Assembly (NCBI GenBank): GCA_963700865.1
Contig: CAVOZC010000018.1
Coordinates: forward strand, 682,001-746,000
Direction of reading: 5' to 3'
Source: CAVOGJ01 sp963700865
Lineage (GTDB): Bacteria; Planctomycetota; Planctomycetia; Pirellulales; Pirellulaceae
Length of the DNA: 64,000 nucleotides
Of this stretch, positions 20,834-31,800 are shown piece by piece (position 1 is the stretch's first letter; every line of letters begins with the position of its first letter). The notes beneath the pieces are model-generated. The model did no database searches and had not been told where the DNA came from. It saw only the letters and a program-made list of their open reading frames with translations. A program made the position numbers and the translations under genes.

Positions 20834-21259
20834 ATGGAACCAGCCGTCGAATCTGCCCGAGCGACCGTCGAAACGCCTCAACAGCACCGAATTCTTGTCG
20901 TAGATGACGATATTGGTCAGACGGAGGTGCTGGCATATAGCCTCCGCAAGCAAGGCTATCAGGTCACGGTGGCTCATTCGGCAGCCGCCTGTTTCCAGGC
21001 CGTTCGGTCGGACGATCCTGATCTGATCGTGCTGGACATCGAGTTGCCCTCCATGTGCGGCCTCGAAATCTGCCGGCAACTGAAGGATAGCCGCCAGACG
21101 TGCGAGATCCCGATCGTCTTGCTCAGCGGCACCCAACGGGCCGATGTCATTCGTGAGGCCCGCGCCGCCGGTTGCCAGTTCTATCTCGCGAAACCCTACG
21201 ATCCCAACTCGTTGCTGACGCTCGTCCAGACCGCGCTGCACGAGTCGTCGGATTGGTAG
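20834..21259 (+). CDS. Single-domain response regulator
   Basis: 142-residue CheY-like receiver. The acidic pocket lies in ILVVDDDIGQ, the phosphoacceptor Asp in LIVLDIELPSMCGLE, the conserved Ser/Thr in VLLSGTQ, and the Lys in FYLAKPYDP. No output domain follows; the protein ends shortly after the fifth helix. The ATG at 20834 was chosen because the domain starts about 20 residues later; upstream codons have no domain similarity. No kinase gene is adjacent. Confidence 0.9.
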   Translation: MEPAVESARATVETPQQHRILVVDDDIGQTEVLAYSLRKQGYQVTVAHSAAACFQAVRSDDPDLIVLDIELPSMCGLEICRQLKDSRQTCEIPIVLLSGTQRADVIREARAAGCQFYLAKPYDPNSLLTLVQTALHESSDW

Positions 21260-21653
21260 TTTTCCCGCGGCGGGTGTGGTAAACTGCCTATCTTTCCAGC
21301 CCATTACGGGCCATGCACCGAATTTGTCGGCGAGCGGACTTGCTTCCCCTAAATCGTCTGTGATAGCATTGTGGGGCGTGCCAGAGAGTGGGGGAAATCG
21401 CTCCGCTCTTCCGTCAGCGATCGATCATGACTGCGGTTCCAGACCCGCGGTCCGCGAGGCATGTTCCGGCCGTGATTGGCCGACTTGATCGACGAGCCCG
21501 GTGGCAAGTGAGGGATTGCTACGCCCCGCAACGGCGCTCGCCGGTAATAAAGCAGATGTTGCAATCCGAGGATTTCAGGGCCAAGGGATCGTCCAGCGCG
21601 GGCGATTTCATCCCTGTTCGTTCGCGTGGCATTTACCAACATAGGAGTTTTGA
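21260..21653. other. Non-coding region
   Basis: Roughly 390 bases with no ORF that shows protein-like composition. The last bases contain the strong ribosome-binding site AGGAG (21643-21647) for the tiny basic gene that follows; the leader may be the 5' untranslated region of that gene. Confidence 0.4.
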
Positions 21654-21743
21654 GTGGGTACGAAAAAGACAGGCAAAGGTCGTCGTAAAGTGGGTCGAAA
21701 GAAGCGTCGGATGCGAGCCAAAATCCGCCATCGCAAGAAGTAA
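21654..21743 (+). CDS. 29-residue highly basic peptide, possible COX24/bS22-like ribosomal protein
   Basis: The GTG at 21654 follows AGGAG with a 6-nt gap and opens a 29-codon frame ending TAA. The product starts MGTKKTGKGRRKVGRKKR and continues RMRAKIRHRKK; 19 of 29 residues are Lys or Arg (plus one His). The run KKRRM followed by a basic tail resembles the AURKAIP1/COX24 motif of small ribosomal proteins such as mycobacterial bS22. It could also be a nucleic-acid-binding peptide of another kind. The ideal Shine-Dalgarno spacing and uninterrupted frame are the main evidence. Confidence 0.72.
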   Translation: MGTKKTGKGRRKVGRKKRRMRAKIRHRKK

Positions 21744-21749
21744 TGATCC

Positions 21750-22056
21750 GTGGGACAGGCTTCCCGCCTGTCATCTTGGATCGTGGGATAGTCTTGGATC
21801 GTGGGATAGGCTTCCAGCCTGTCGTCTTGGATCAGCCTCAGGTACCCCACGACAAGCGTGGGGATTGTGCTGGCCGAACGATCGTCCACGGCTTTCACAG
21901 GTGCCCGCCGCTTGCCGGCGGGAGTTTCACGTTCACTGACCACTGCAGCGCGAAAGGACGGAGCACAGCGTGGCTGCCGGGACCATCGTGCCGATCCGGA
22001 CACCACAGCACGACCGAATTTCGTGCCGCATACGACCGGCTGGAAGCCGGTCCCAC
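21750..22056. repeat. REP-like palindromes
   Basis: Copies of the GTGGGACAGGCTTCCAGCCTGT family lie at about 21750-21773 and 21801-21823, and an inverted copy (GACCGGCTGGAAGCCGGTCC) at about 22034-22056. They sit between the basic micro-gene and the next secreted-protein gene. No ORF in this interval is convincing. Confidence 0.7.
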
Positions 22057-22080
22057 GACCGCCAAAGCAACCGACTCACC

Positions 22081-22646
22081 ATGGTTCGCCTGCACTTCAC
22101 CGTATTCGCGTGTTTCTGCTGCGGCATGCTGGGCATCGCTTCCGCCCAGTCCTCCGAATCGCCCGCAAAGCCTGACGGCCCGGCCCAGATCGTGCGGCCC
22201 GCCCCGGCAGTTTTGCAGGCCTTCGAGGGGCTCATGTCAGGTGCCACGCTCGAGGGAAGTTTCACCAAGTTTCCCGCGTCGGCTCTCACGGATGGCAGCG
22301 TCCCCCGGACGCCCCACCCGAATTGCAAGCCGAACGCTACGAGATCGTCTCGATCAAACATCTGGGGAAGGAAGATGTCTGGATCATCCAGGCGCGCATC
22401 CAGTACGGTGAGCATGACCTCACCGTGCCCGTTCCAGTCCGCATCCAGTGGGCCGGCAAGACGCCCGTGATTACGCTGGATCGCGTGGCCATCCCCGGCT
22501 TGGGCACCTTTGACGCCCGCGTGGTGATCCACGACCGCAAGTATGCTGGCATGTGGCGGCATGACGACGTGGGCGGGCATCTCTTCGGCAAGATCCTGCC
22601 GGCGGCGACCGCTGAGGCAGCCGATACGCCTCGTGAAGATCGGTAG
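22081..22646 (+). CDS. Small secreted protein of unknown function (frame break)
   Basis: The ATG at 22081 gives a signal peptide (FTVFACFCCGMLGIASAQ). The mature part reads through APAVLQAFEGLMSGATLEGSF. The frame changes at the C run 22302-22306; adding one C restores SVPPDAPPELQAERYEIVSI. The second half continues GKEDVWIIQARIQYGEHDLTVPVPVRIQW and RKYAGMWRHDDVGGHLFGKI to the stop at 22646, about 189 residues. Function unknown; the family seems planctomycete-specific, but I cannot check that here. Confidence 0.7.
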
Positions 22647-22846
22647 GCTGGGGCGGTTGTAGCGATCGCCCTGACCATGACGATTCTTTCGGTTTTCCGG
22701 ACGGAATCATCCGCACGATGTGCCGATACCGGCGAACCGTTTAAGCCGAAACAAGCGTTACACCCGATACCAGCCGTATAGGTCGACGAGCCGGCTCGTC
22801 GACCGCAAAGAAGACAAGACGGATCTTCTCTACGGACAGGGTGGTC

Positions 22847-24620
22847 ATGATCAGGTGTGCCTGGAATCGCTGTGGATGGCTACTCTGCCTGTGGACGCTG
22901 GTTGGGCTGTCGGGCTGTATGATTGGGCCGGACTTTCGTCCCCCGGCGGTGGTCATGCCTGATCTGTGGCATCAGGAATTAGAAAACGGCGAATATGTCG
23001 GCACGCAGGAGCTCGATCAGTGGTGGACCATGCTGCAGGATCCGATGCTCAACGAGCTGATCGACAGCGTCGGTTACGCGAACCTGAATCTGGACGCGGC
23101 TTACGCCCGCATCTCTGTGGCTCGATCGGAGCGGTGCATCATCACCTCGGAGAAAATCCCCCAGTTACGTGATGAGGGTTCCTTCCTCAAGACGAGGACC
23201 AGCCCCAACTCGTTCGGCGGAGGTGGCGGTTTTTCAAACTTCTTCACCCGCGACTTGTACACGTTGCGAACCTTGGTCAGCTGGGAGCCCGATGTCTTTG
23301 GGCGCATTCATCGGCGCATTGAGGCCGCCGACCAGAATGTCTATGCCCAGGTCGAAGCCTATCGGGACTTACTGGTTGCCCTGCATGGCGACGTCGCCGA
23401 AACCTACGTGATTGTGCGAACCGTTCAGTCGCAACTGGAGTATGCCCGGGAAAACGTGGAGATTCAAAAGCAGGCGTTGAAACTGGCGCGGGCCCGTGTG
23501 CGGGGTGGTGTGGCGGCCAACATTGACGAGTACCAGGCCGAATCGGAATTGGCCGCAACCGCGTCTCGCATTCCGCCGCTGGAACAAAATCTGCACGTCT
23601 CGCTCAACCGACTGGCCGTACTCATGGGAGAATGCCCTGGCGTCGCTGCATGAACCGCTGGCGCATCCGTTGCCCATTCCGACCGCACCTGAATTTACTC
23701 CGGTCACCATTCCCCGTGATCTGGTCCGACAGCGACCGGATATTCGGCAGGCCGAACGCGTGGTGGCTGTCCGCACCGCGGAAATCGGCGTGGCCGCGGC
23801 CGAACTGTTTCCCCGCTTTACGATTGCTGGCGAGTTTAACCTGCAGTCGCAAGACTTCTCACAATTGTGGAAAGCGGGCAGTTCGGGATACGGCGTCGGT
23901 CCCACATTTTCCTGGCCGATCTTTCAGGGTTTCCGTATCCTCTGCAGTGTCGAACGCGCCGAGGCGGCCGTCCGGGAAGCCGTGGATATCTACCGGCAGA
24001 CCGTGCTGCTCGCGATGGAGGAAGTCGAGGATGCCATCGTTAGCTTTGAGAAAGAAAAGGAACGTCGCGACCTGCTTAAAGCAACCGTCGTCGCCGCCCA
24101 GGAGTCCTTGCAAAGCGTGCTGGCACTTTACCGCGAAGGGAAAGTCGACTTCAACAACGTGCTCGTGACCCAGCGGACCCTGTTTCTGGCGCAAAATGAA
24201 TTTGGCCATCTCGGAGGGCCAGGTCGTGGTCAATTGGGTTACACTCTATCGCGCCTTGGGCGGCGGTTGGGACCCGAACCACCACTGCCCCGACCGCTTC
24301 GTCACGGCCCGCTGCGGTCCCCGAGGTGATCCCAACGTCGTCGAGAACATTCCGGCCGCTGGCGAGGCGAACCGCTATTTTGACATGAACCCGCAAGAGC
24401 AGGCGGAGGCGGACCAGTTCGTCGAACCGTTGCCAGCGAGCGAAGTTCCGACGGATCAAACGCCATTGTTGCCAACGGATCCCAACGCTCCCCTCGAAAG
24501 CCTGCCCAATGGCGACGCACCCGTGCGCGACCGGATCGGAAACCAAGGGAGACCGGCTTGTTTGATCGCGTCTTGGAACGGCTGGAGGAAAAACTTGACT
24601 CGACGCCCATCGAAAATTGA
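22847..24620 (+). CDS. Outer-membrane efflux factor, TolC/NodT type lipoprotein (three frame breaks)
   Basis: Outer-membrane channel of an RND or ABC efflux/secretion system. The N-terminal lipobox is LVGLSGC, followed by MIGPDFRPPAV, the classic NodT/OprM start. Two OEP repeats are visible, the second with DLVRQRPDIRQAERVVAVRTAEIGVAAAELFP. The frame changes at GGG 23626-23628 (+1), TTT 24201-24203 (+1) and GGG 24547-24549 (-1). With these corrected, the C-terminus reads LEERLEEKLDSTPIEN-like sequence and stops at 24620. The last 26 bases overlap the cytochrome gene that follows. No inner-membrane pump or adaptor gene is adjacent. Confidence 0.85.
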
Positions 24621-26118
24621 TGCCGTTCGCTGGGCGCTCCTTGTGACCGTCGTTTCCATCGCCAGCTGTTTCAGCGCGGAATGGTCGGTTCCGACGCCGG
24701 CGGAACCGCTCCCGCTCTTGCCCACGGTCGTGAGGACCTCCGGCAGACTCGATGATCCACTGGCACCCCTGCAGTCGAACCTGCGAGCGCTCAGTTCCCA
24801 AACCTGCGCAGCGGCGGGTTGCCATGGTGGTGGCAGACCAGGACTGGCCAATCCGCACGCCGTGCGCGGCGAGGAATACAACCTCTGGCTGAGAAACGAC
24901 CCGCATGCGCGGTCGCTGCAAACGCTCGGCGGCGAAGCCAGTCGCGTGATTCTCCAGAATCTGCGCATCCTGCAGAACGATCAAATCGTCGATCATGCAG
25001 GCTACGCCAACTGTCTGGCCTGTCACGGGTCAGTCCCCGACGGACCAACCATACCGTCGCCGTCCGCCGTGGCCCAGTCGGCCGCGTCGGTCGACACCAT
25101 CGGATGTGCGGCCTGCCATGGTCCGGCCGAACGGTGGATCAACCAGCATTACCAGCGACCCTCGGGCTGCGAATCCCTGGGATGGGAGGGTCGGATCCCG
25201 CTCCACGATTTGTTCGTGCAGGCCCGCGTCTGCGCTTCCTGCCATGTGGGGGATCGGTTTCGCGACATGAACCACGATCTGATTGCCGCCGGTCATCCGC
25301 CGCTGCGATACGAGTTCGCGACCTATCAGCTTCGCTTGCCGAAACACTGGCGGGACGAGCGGAGTCGTGATCGGCAAGGGTACGAGGCGCAACTGTGGCT
25401 GGCGGGGCAGTTGGCGAGTCTTGACGCCAGCCTGGCTCTGCTGGAGGGCCGGGTATCCGGCGGCAACCATGTGAGTACGTGGCCCGAGCTTTCCGAATAC
25501 GAGTGTGCTGCCTGTCATCATGACCAGAGTCTTGCCCCGCTGGCGACTCCCTTGCCCGACGAGCGGTCAAACCGTTTGGCGCCGTACGCGACTTGGCACC
25601 TCACGGGGCTGACGTGGGCGGTGGCCGCTGACGACGGGGCCGGTCCCGCGGCGATGGCCGCTGGCGAATTGCGGTCGCGCATCGAGTTCTTGCGACAGCA
25701 GATGGAGTCTTCTCAGAATCCGGCGCCTGCCGACGTGCGGCGCGCCGCGTCCCGAGCACGGGCAGCGCTGCGGCAATGGGTGACCACGGCCGGCTACGGC
25801 CGGCTGGCCACCTTCGACGCCCGGCAACTGTGTCAGGCGCTGGCTGACGACTGTGGCCAGTCATCGCTCGTGGCCAACTGGGATGCCGCGGTTTCCTTCT
25901 ACCTGGCGGCGGTCGCCGGCCGTGCCGCCTGGTCGGATGCCGCGACGGCCGATGTGGCTGAGTCGATCCGAGCCACGCTGCGTTACTCTCCCGGCAAGGA
26001 CCAGAACAGCTTCCCCAGGGGGCTGCGGACGCCACCGGTTGTGCGGCCTGCCGATCTGCAGGCCATGCTGCAATCGCTGGGCGATCTGCTCGGCGAGTCG
26101 ACGGGCGAAGTACAATAG
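24595..26118 (+). CDS. Multiheme cytochrome c (c554-like), first of a tandem pair
   Basis: The TTG at 24595 is chosen because GGAGG lies just upstream and because it gives a signal peptide (WALLVTVVSIASCFSAE). About 507 residues. Heme-binding motifs are CLACH, CAACH, CASCH and CAACH, plus an atypical CAAAGCH with four intervening residues near the start. The segment AGHPPLRYEFATYQLRLPKH matches the cytochrome c554-type conserved block. It is periplasmic or outer-membrane associated. The frame also runs upstream into the OMF gene, but the OMF ends in another frame, so a fusion is not supported. Confidence 0.85.
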   Translation: MTRRPSKIDAVRWALLVTVVSIASCFSAEWSVPTPAEPLPLLPTVVRTSGRLDDPLAPLQSNLRALSSQTCAAAGCHGGGRPGLANPHAVRGEEYNLWLRNDPHARSLQTLGGEASRVILQNLRILQNDQIVDHAGYANCLACHGSVPDGPTIPSPSAVAQSAASVDTIGCAACHGPAERWINQHYQRPSGCESLGWEGRIPLHDLFVQARVCASCHVGDRFRDMNHDLIAAGHPPLRYEFATYQLRLPKHWRDERSRDRQGYEAQLWLAGQLASLDASLALLEGRVSGGNHVSTWPELSEYECAACHHDQSLAPLATPLPDERSNRLAPYATWHLTGLTWAVAADDGAGPAAMAAGELRSRIEFLRQQMESSQNPAPADVRRAASRARAALRQWVTTAGYGRLATFDARQLCQALADDCGQSSLVANWDAAVSFYLAAVAGRAAWSDAATADVAESIRATLRYSPGKDQNSFPRGLRTPPVVRPADLQAMLQSLGDLLGESTGEVQ

Positions 26119-26180
26119 AAGCTGGCGGCTGGTCTTTCGGCAAGTCGATCGAGTTCCCCTGTGTCTGCCCGCAAGTAGCC

Positions 26181-27932
26181 ATGATCAAGCGTGTCATACC
26201 TTCGCAGGATGGGTTCGCCGCGATGGTCCCCTCAAGCCGCGGGGTCGCCACGGCCTGGGGACGATGGTTGGGACTTATCGTCGCTTGGGGTGGGATACTG
26301 GCGGGAGGTCGCTCCGCGCTGGCTCAGCCCGAACTGTCGCTTGGGCGGGCGGCTCGGCCCGAGGCAAACGCTGTGACTGAGGCGTGGAGCAACGATCCGC
26401 GGATGGTGGCCTGTGGCAATTGCCACTTCAACGGTCCCTCCGAGAATCCCCTGGCTCGAGTCCGTCGTCCCGGCGAGTTCTCGCGGCAAAACGAAATGCG
26501 GATTTGGTTGACACACGACGTGCATGCCGAAGCCCGCCGGCGCATCGAACCGTGGGACGAGACAAGGTCGGCCACGGCGGAAGCAGCCTCTCATTCGCTC
26601 ACGTTAGAGAGCGGGAAATCCTCGTTGACCAACAGTCACCAGCTCAGTCGTCAGATCTGCGATGCTTTGGGCTACGATGTCACCAACGCGGAGGGATATG
26701 CGCGGTTTCGCGACAACTGCCTGACGTGCCACGGCGGCTGGTCCCCGACAATTCCACAACCGGGATTCTCGCGAACCGGATACCAACAACCTGGGCTCAG
26801 CTGCCAGTATTGTCATCAGGTGGGCGACGAAGATGCGTGGGTGGACCAGCATTGGCAGGCCACGCAATGGCGGTTATTGGCGCCGACGGAAAAGCAGGCC
26901 GCCGGGCTGCGCGATCTGGTGTCGATGGCCGCGCAAAGCCAATGGTGTGGTGACTGCCATCTTGGAAATATCGAGAAGCATCAATTCGTGACGCACGCCA
27001 TGTACGCCGCCGGCCACCCTCCCCTGCCCGCCTTTGAGGTGCAGACCTACTGCCAGCAGATGCCTCAGCACTGGCGCGGTCCGGCGGGGCTGTACGAATC
27101 GCTCGCAGGATCGCCCGATCGCGAGACTTATTTTGCAGTGTCGTATCCGTCGCTCTTCTCGCAGGCGAACGATGTGGGTGAGGCGGCGACGCTGGCGTGG
27201 ACGATGAGAAAGCTGCTGACCGGTGCCATTCAGTCCGAGCGGCAGGGGCTGGCGCTGCTGGTGCAGGCCTTTGAGCACGACCGCTGGGGGGATTACGCGC
27301 TCTACGACTGCTCGGCCTGTCACCATGACCTCCGCAGTGAAAGCCGTCGCCAGCAGCGGGGCTTTCCCGGTGTTCCCGGCCGGCCGCGCGAGAGTGTCTG
27401 GCCGAACCTGCTGCTCGCGGCAGCCCTCGCCCGCTCCGAGCAGGCCGCCGATTACGGGGAACTTCAAGCGCAGTTCGCCAAGGCGATGAGCGATCAACCA
27501 TTTGGTGACCCGGTGAGGGTAGCGGCAACGGCTCGAGAGCAACTGCGGCTGCTGGATCGGGCGCAACAAGACATCGATGCCCGCTTCTTCGCTCGTGGGG
27601 ATGCCTGGCAATTACTGGTAGACCTCGTGGCCACCCCCGCCGAGCAGCTCGTGGAATATGACGCGGCCCGCGTCTTGATCTGGTCGATTCGGCAGTTGGC
27701 GGCTGAACTGGAGCGGTTGGGCGCACCGCTCGATTCGAGTGTTGAGTTGTCGATCCAGGAGTTGGGCGGTGAACCAGGCGGTCAAGTCCTGACCAAGCTG
27801 GCTGCGGCGGATGGGACGTCGATCTTTCCTGAATTTGTGCAAGCGGATTTGGCCTGTCGGTCCGACTATCAGGTAGATGCATTCGTGCGGGAGCTCCGCG
27901 AGCTGCAGGCGCTTTTGGCTGAAGCCCGCTAA
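26181..27932 (+). CDS. Multiheme cytochrome c (c554-like), second of a tandem pair
   Basis: 583 residues with a long N-terminus; a later ATG at 26223 gives a more ordinary signal peptide (WLGLIVAWGGILAGGRSALA). Five CxxCH motifs: CGNCH, CLTCH, CQYCH, CGDCH and CSACH. The block AAGHPPLPAFEVQTYCQQMP and the final CSACHHD mirror the neighbouring cytochrome, so the pair arose by duplication. The C-terminal 200 residues are helical. The gene ends by overlapping 4 bp with the stop of the opposite-strand FAH gene. Electron donor and acceptor are unknown. Confidence 0.87.
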   Translation: MIKRVIPSQDGFAAMVPSSRGVATAWGRWLGLIVAWGGILAGGRSALAQPELSLGRAARPEANAVTEAWSNDPRMVACGNCHFNGPSENPLARVRRPGEFSRQNEMRIWLTHDVHAEARRRIEPWDETRSATAEAASHSLTLESGKSSLTNSHQLSRQICDALGYDVTNAEGYARFRDNCLTCHGGWSPTIPQPGFSRTGYQQPGLSCQYCHQVGDEDAWVDQHWQATQWRLLAPTEKQAAGLRDLVSMAAQSQWCGDCHLGNIEKHQFVTHAMYAAGHPPLPAFEVQTYCQQMPQHWRGPAGLYESLAGSPDRETYFAVSYPSLFSQANDVGEAATLAWTMRKLLTGAIQSERQGLALLVQAFEHDRWGDYALYDCSACHHDLRSESRRQQRGFPGVPGRPRESVWPNLLLAAALARSEQAADYGELQAQFAKAMSDQPFGDPVRVAATAREQLRLLDRAQQDIDARFFARGDAWQLLVDLVATPAEQLVEYDAARVLIWSIRQLAAELERLGAPLDSSVELSIQELGGEPGGQVLTKLAAADGTSIFPEFVQADLACRSDYQVDAFVRELRELQALLAEAR

Positions 27933-28767
27933 TCCGCCACCGTGGTCTGCTGCTGCTCTCCCAATCCGGAGATCCCGAGCCGCATGACTTGGCCGGGTCG
28001 CAGATAGTGGGGCGGTTTTTGTCCCAGGCCCACACCGGGCGGGGTCCCCGATGAGATGAGATCGCCGGGTTGCAGAGACATGAACTGGCTCAAATAGCTG
28101 ACCAGGTGAGCGACACCAAAGACCATCTTGCTCGTCGAACTATCCTGGTACCGTTTGCCATCCACTTCCAGCCATAGGCGAAGCGACTGTGGATCGGGAA
28201 TTTCATCTCGGGTGACGAGCCAGGGCCCGAGTGGTGCAAATGTATCGCAGCTCTTTCCCTTCACCCACTGACCACAGCGTTCCAATTGAAAGGCCCGCTC
28301 GGACAGATCGTTGACGACGCAATAACCGGCCACGAAATCGAGCGCCCGCGCGGGAGACACGTATTTCGCGTGTCCCCCGATGACGACGCCCAGTTCGACC
28401 TCCCAATCCGTTTTTTGCGACCCGCGCGGATGCGCACGTCATCGTAGGGTCCACAGATGGCGCTCGTGGCCTTGCAAAAGACCACCGGTTCCGCCGGCAC
28501 GTCCAAGCCCGATTCTGCCGCGTGATCGCTGTAGTTCAAACCAATACAAAGGATTTTTCCGACTTGTCCCACGCACGGACCGACCCGCTCGCCGGTGACC
28601 CGGGGCAAACTTTCTGGATCGATGTCTCGCAAACGATCGAGCACGCGATCCGACAGGTGCTCGCCGCCTACGTCCGGAATAATGCCTTCCAAGGAGCGGA
28701 TCTGTCCGGCAGCGTCGAGCATTCCGGGCCGTTCCGCGCCTGCTTTTCCGTAGCGGATGAGTTTCAA
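27929..28767 (-). CDS. Fumarylacetoacetate hydrolase (FAH) family protein (frame break)
   Basis: Metal-dependent hydrolase/isomerase/decarboxylase acting on beta-keto acids of aromatic or sugar catabolism. The TTG at 28767 gives LKLIRYG; ILCIGLNYSDHAAE is the family hallmark. The frame changes at about 28428-28430; adding one base restores RIPRGSQKTDWEVELGVVIG. The C-terminal half has ISSGTPPGVGLGQKPP, the FAH consensus. About 280 residues. The metal-binding Glu/Asp lie in WEVELG and VVNDLSER. It lies 67 bp downstream of the beta-galactosidase gene, so co-transcription is plausible. Substrate cannot be assigned. Confidence 0.88.
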
Positions 28768-28834
28768 GATGCGAGGCTCCGTCGTACCGTCTTCACGAAC
28801 AATGCAAGCGGGCACGTGCGTGATAACTGATCGC

Positions 28835-31800
28835 CTAGGGGAACTCAATGCGAAAGCGCAGTTGGTAGGCTCGATTTCCCGGCAATGTATAGGGTGAGTG
28901 CGTGCGGTCGCCCCAACTGTTGTCACCTCCGACCCCGTGCACCTTATAGTCGATAAAGACCAAAGTAAAGTCATTTCGGGGGAGTTCGTAAGGATGAGTC
29001 GCCGCTGCCAGTTCGGCCAGTGTGAAGGGTAGTGTGGAGAAGCTCAAAAGCTCACCGAGCTGGGAGATCCGCAACCTTTGCGTCGCCTTGTCATCGATGG
29101 TGAACCACCGCGTATCGCAGCGATTTCCGGTGTCCTGCGGGCGGACATACGAATGCCACATCTGGTCAACGGTTTTTTCGTAAATGGCGACCTCGCCGCC
29201 GGTCAAGCGATCGCAATACGTTTCATGAGGTCCGCGGCCATACCAGGTCACGCGGTTCATGTTTTTGGGGATCGCCATGACCATGCCGACTCGTGGCAGC
29301 AGCGGCTTACGACGCTCCTGTTTCGGGTCGACATCCATCGTCACATCGATATCGCCCGTCGGAGAAATCTCATACGTCACGGCGAGGGTTGTTTTATCCG
29401 CCGTCGGTAACGCCAATTGGAACTGGATTTTGGTTCCTGCGTCGCTGGATTCCACCGACGAGTCGCAGACCTTGCGTGAATCGGCGGCCTCGAGCCAGTA
29501 GCCGAAGTCCTTAAGCCAGATATCGTTGGTGCGCTGATTCGAGTTCGGCACCTTGTAGAAATTGGGCCGCAAAGGCTGAGCGAGCATTTCCTTACCGCCA
29601 CGTTGCATCGAAATCAGGTCCCCCTTGGTCTTGTCAAACTCCAGGCGAAAGTCAGGGCCGCTGGCCACGATGGCCTGCTCCGATTCGTCCACCTGGATCA
29701 AGCCCTTGGCTAGAGCTACAGGCGGCGTCCAGGTCGACAATGGCAGTTGATCCCAGGCCACGACGTGGCCCGCATCCGCCCAACCGTTCTGCTCGGGAAT
29801 GGTAAAGGCGACGGTCAAGAGAACTTCGCCCTCGGCCACCTCGGTACAGGGGATGGCAACCACCTGGCTGGACCGGGGCGGAACATCGAGTCGGCCAAGC
29901 GTTCCTTGCTCCGTAATTTGGCCGTCGGTACGGATGATCCATTGGCAGTCAAATTGATCGAGATTGGTAAAGTAGAATTTGTTCTCCACCTGAACGGTCT
30001 TCGCTGCCAGATCCTCGGCGGTGACCTTAATATTCTGATAGACCTTCTTCACTTCCCATAAATGGGGGTGCGGCTGCCTGTCAGGTTGAACCAGCCCATT
30101 GCAGCAGAAGTCGCCGTCGTTGGGCTGATCCCCAAAATCTCCACCGTAGGCAAAGTAAGTTTCCGAAGAGTTGGCCGAAGGCACGGGGGCTCGTAGCCCT
30201 TGGTCGACCCAATCCCAGATGCAGCCACCCTGCAGGGCCGGATGCTTTTCAATCGCGTCCCAATAGTCCTGCAGATTTCCCACACTGTTGCCCATGGCAT
30301 GAGCGTACTCGCACAAGATTAATGGACGAGTAATGTCGGTGCGCTCGGCATACTTGATCATTTGAGGAATCTTCATGTACATCGGGCAGACGATGTCCGT
30401 ATTTTCCATCTCACCCGCTTGCTCGTATTGCACGGGTCGCGACGGATCTCTTTGTTTGACCCAGTTATAGGTCGCGATGAAGCACACGCCATTGCCAGCT
30501 TCATTCCCCAGCGACCAGATGATGACGCAGGGGTGGTTCTTGTCTCGCTCGACGAGCGCCTTGGTTCGCTCCAGATGAGCCTTCACCCAGCGTTTTTCCT
30601 TTGCCAGCTTGTTGCCGTTCGCGCCCCATCCATAACCGTGCGATTCGATATTTGCCTCGTCAATCACATACAGCCCAAACTGGTCGCACAAAGCGTAGAA
30701 TCGTGGATCATTTGGATAGTGACTGGTTCGCACCGTGTTGATGTTGTGCTGCTTCATCAACTGGATATCCCGGACCATCGACTCGACCGACACGGCGTGA
30801 CCCGTATCGGGATCGTGCTCGTGGCGATTCACGCCCTTGATGTCGATCGCCTGGCCGTTCACAAGCAGCTGCCCATCCAGGACTTCAACTTTGCGAAAAC
30901 CGACAAAGTGCCCGCGGCATTCCAGGGTCTGCTGCTCGGCATTTTTCAGGGTGAGTACCAGTCGATACAGCCGAGGTGTCTCGGCGGTCCATTTCGCCGG
31001 CTTCGTTACGCTAAAGTCGTCGAACACCAGACGACTGCTGTCATTCGCTGCGGCTTCGCTCGTGGCCGTCCACTCACCCACCAGCTCGCCTTTGTCATCA
31101 TGCAGTGCGGCCACGACAGTGACCGGCTGGGCTTGATCGGTGGCGTTGGCAACGTCGACTTGCAGCCTGATGGTGGCATCCTCGTAGGCATCGTCCAAAT
31201 CGATCTGGCAGAAGAAATCTCGCACCCGCAATTGGCTGGTCGACCATAAATAGACGTCGCGAAAGATACCACTTAACCGCCACATGTCTTGATCTTCAAG
31301 ATAGCTGCCGTCGCAATATTGGTAGACTTCGACGGCGACCGTATTTTCTCCAGGCTGCAGATACTTCGTGATGTCGAACACCGCCGGTGACCGGCTCCCC
31401 TCGCTATAGCCGACCTTCTCGCCGTTAATCCACAAATAGAAGGCCGCATCGACCCCGTCGAATTGAATAAACGTCTGTCGATCGTTCCAACCCGGCGGCA
31501 AAATGAACTTGCGACGATAGCTCCCCACCTGGTTGGGCCATTCGGCCACGGTCCAGTCGGACTTTTCCGGCGGCGTCATCACGCGCGGTTCGTCTTTTTC
31601 GAAGGGATACGTCACGTTTGTGTAAAGTGGCTTACCGTAACCGTGCAATTGCCAGTTGCTGGGCACGGGGAGCGTGTTCCATGTCGAGTCGTTAAAGTCA
31701 GCCCGATAAAAATCCAGCGGTCGCTTTTCCGGATGCGGTGTCCAATGGAACTTCCAATCGCCGCTCAACAGCTGGAACCAGGGGGTCGCATCCCGGGACA

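Noticed and set aside
24196..26118. Fusion of the outer-membrane factor tail with the first cytochrome
   Set aside because: The frame runs through, but the true OMF tail ends in another frame (LEEKLDSTPIEN, stop at 24618-24620), and the cytochrome has its own ribosome-binding site and signal peptide.
26797..28035. 412-codon minus-strand ORF over the second cytochrome
   Set aside because: Antisense shadow with Arg/Pro-rich composition; the cytochrome on the plus strand has five intact heme motifs.
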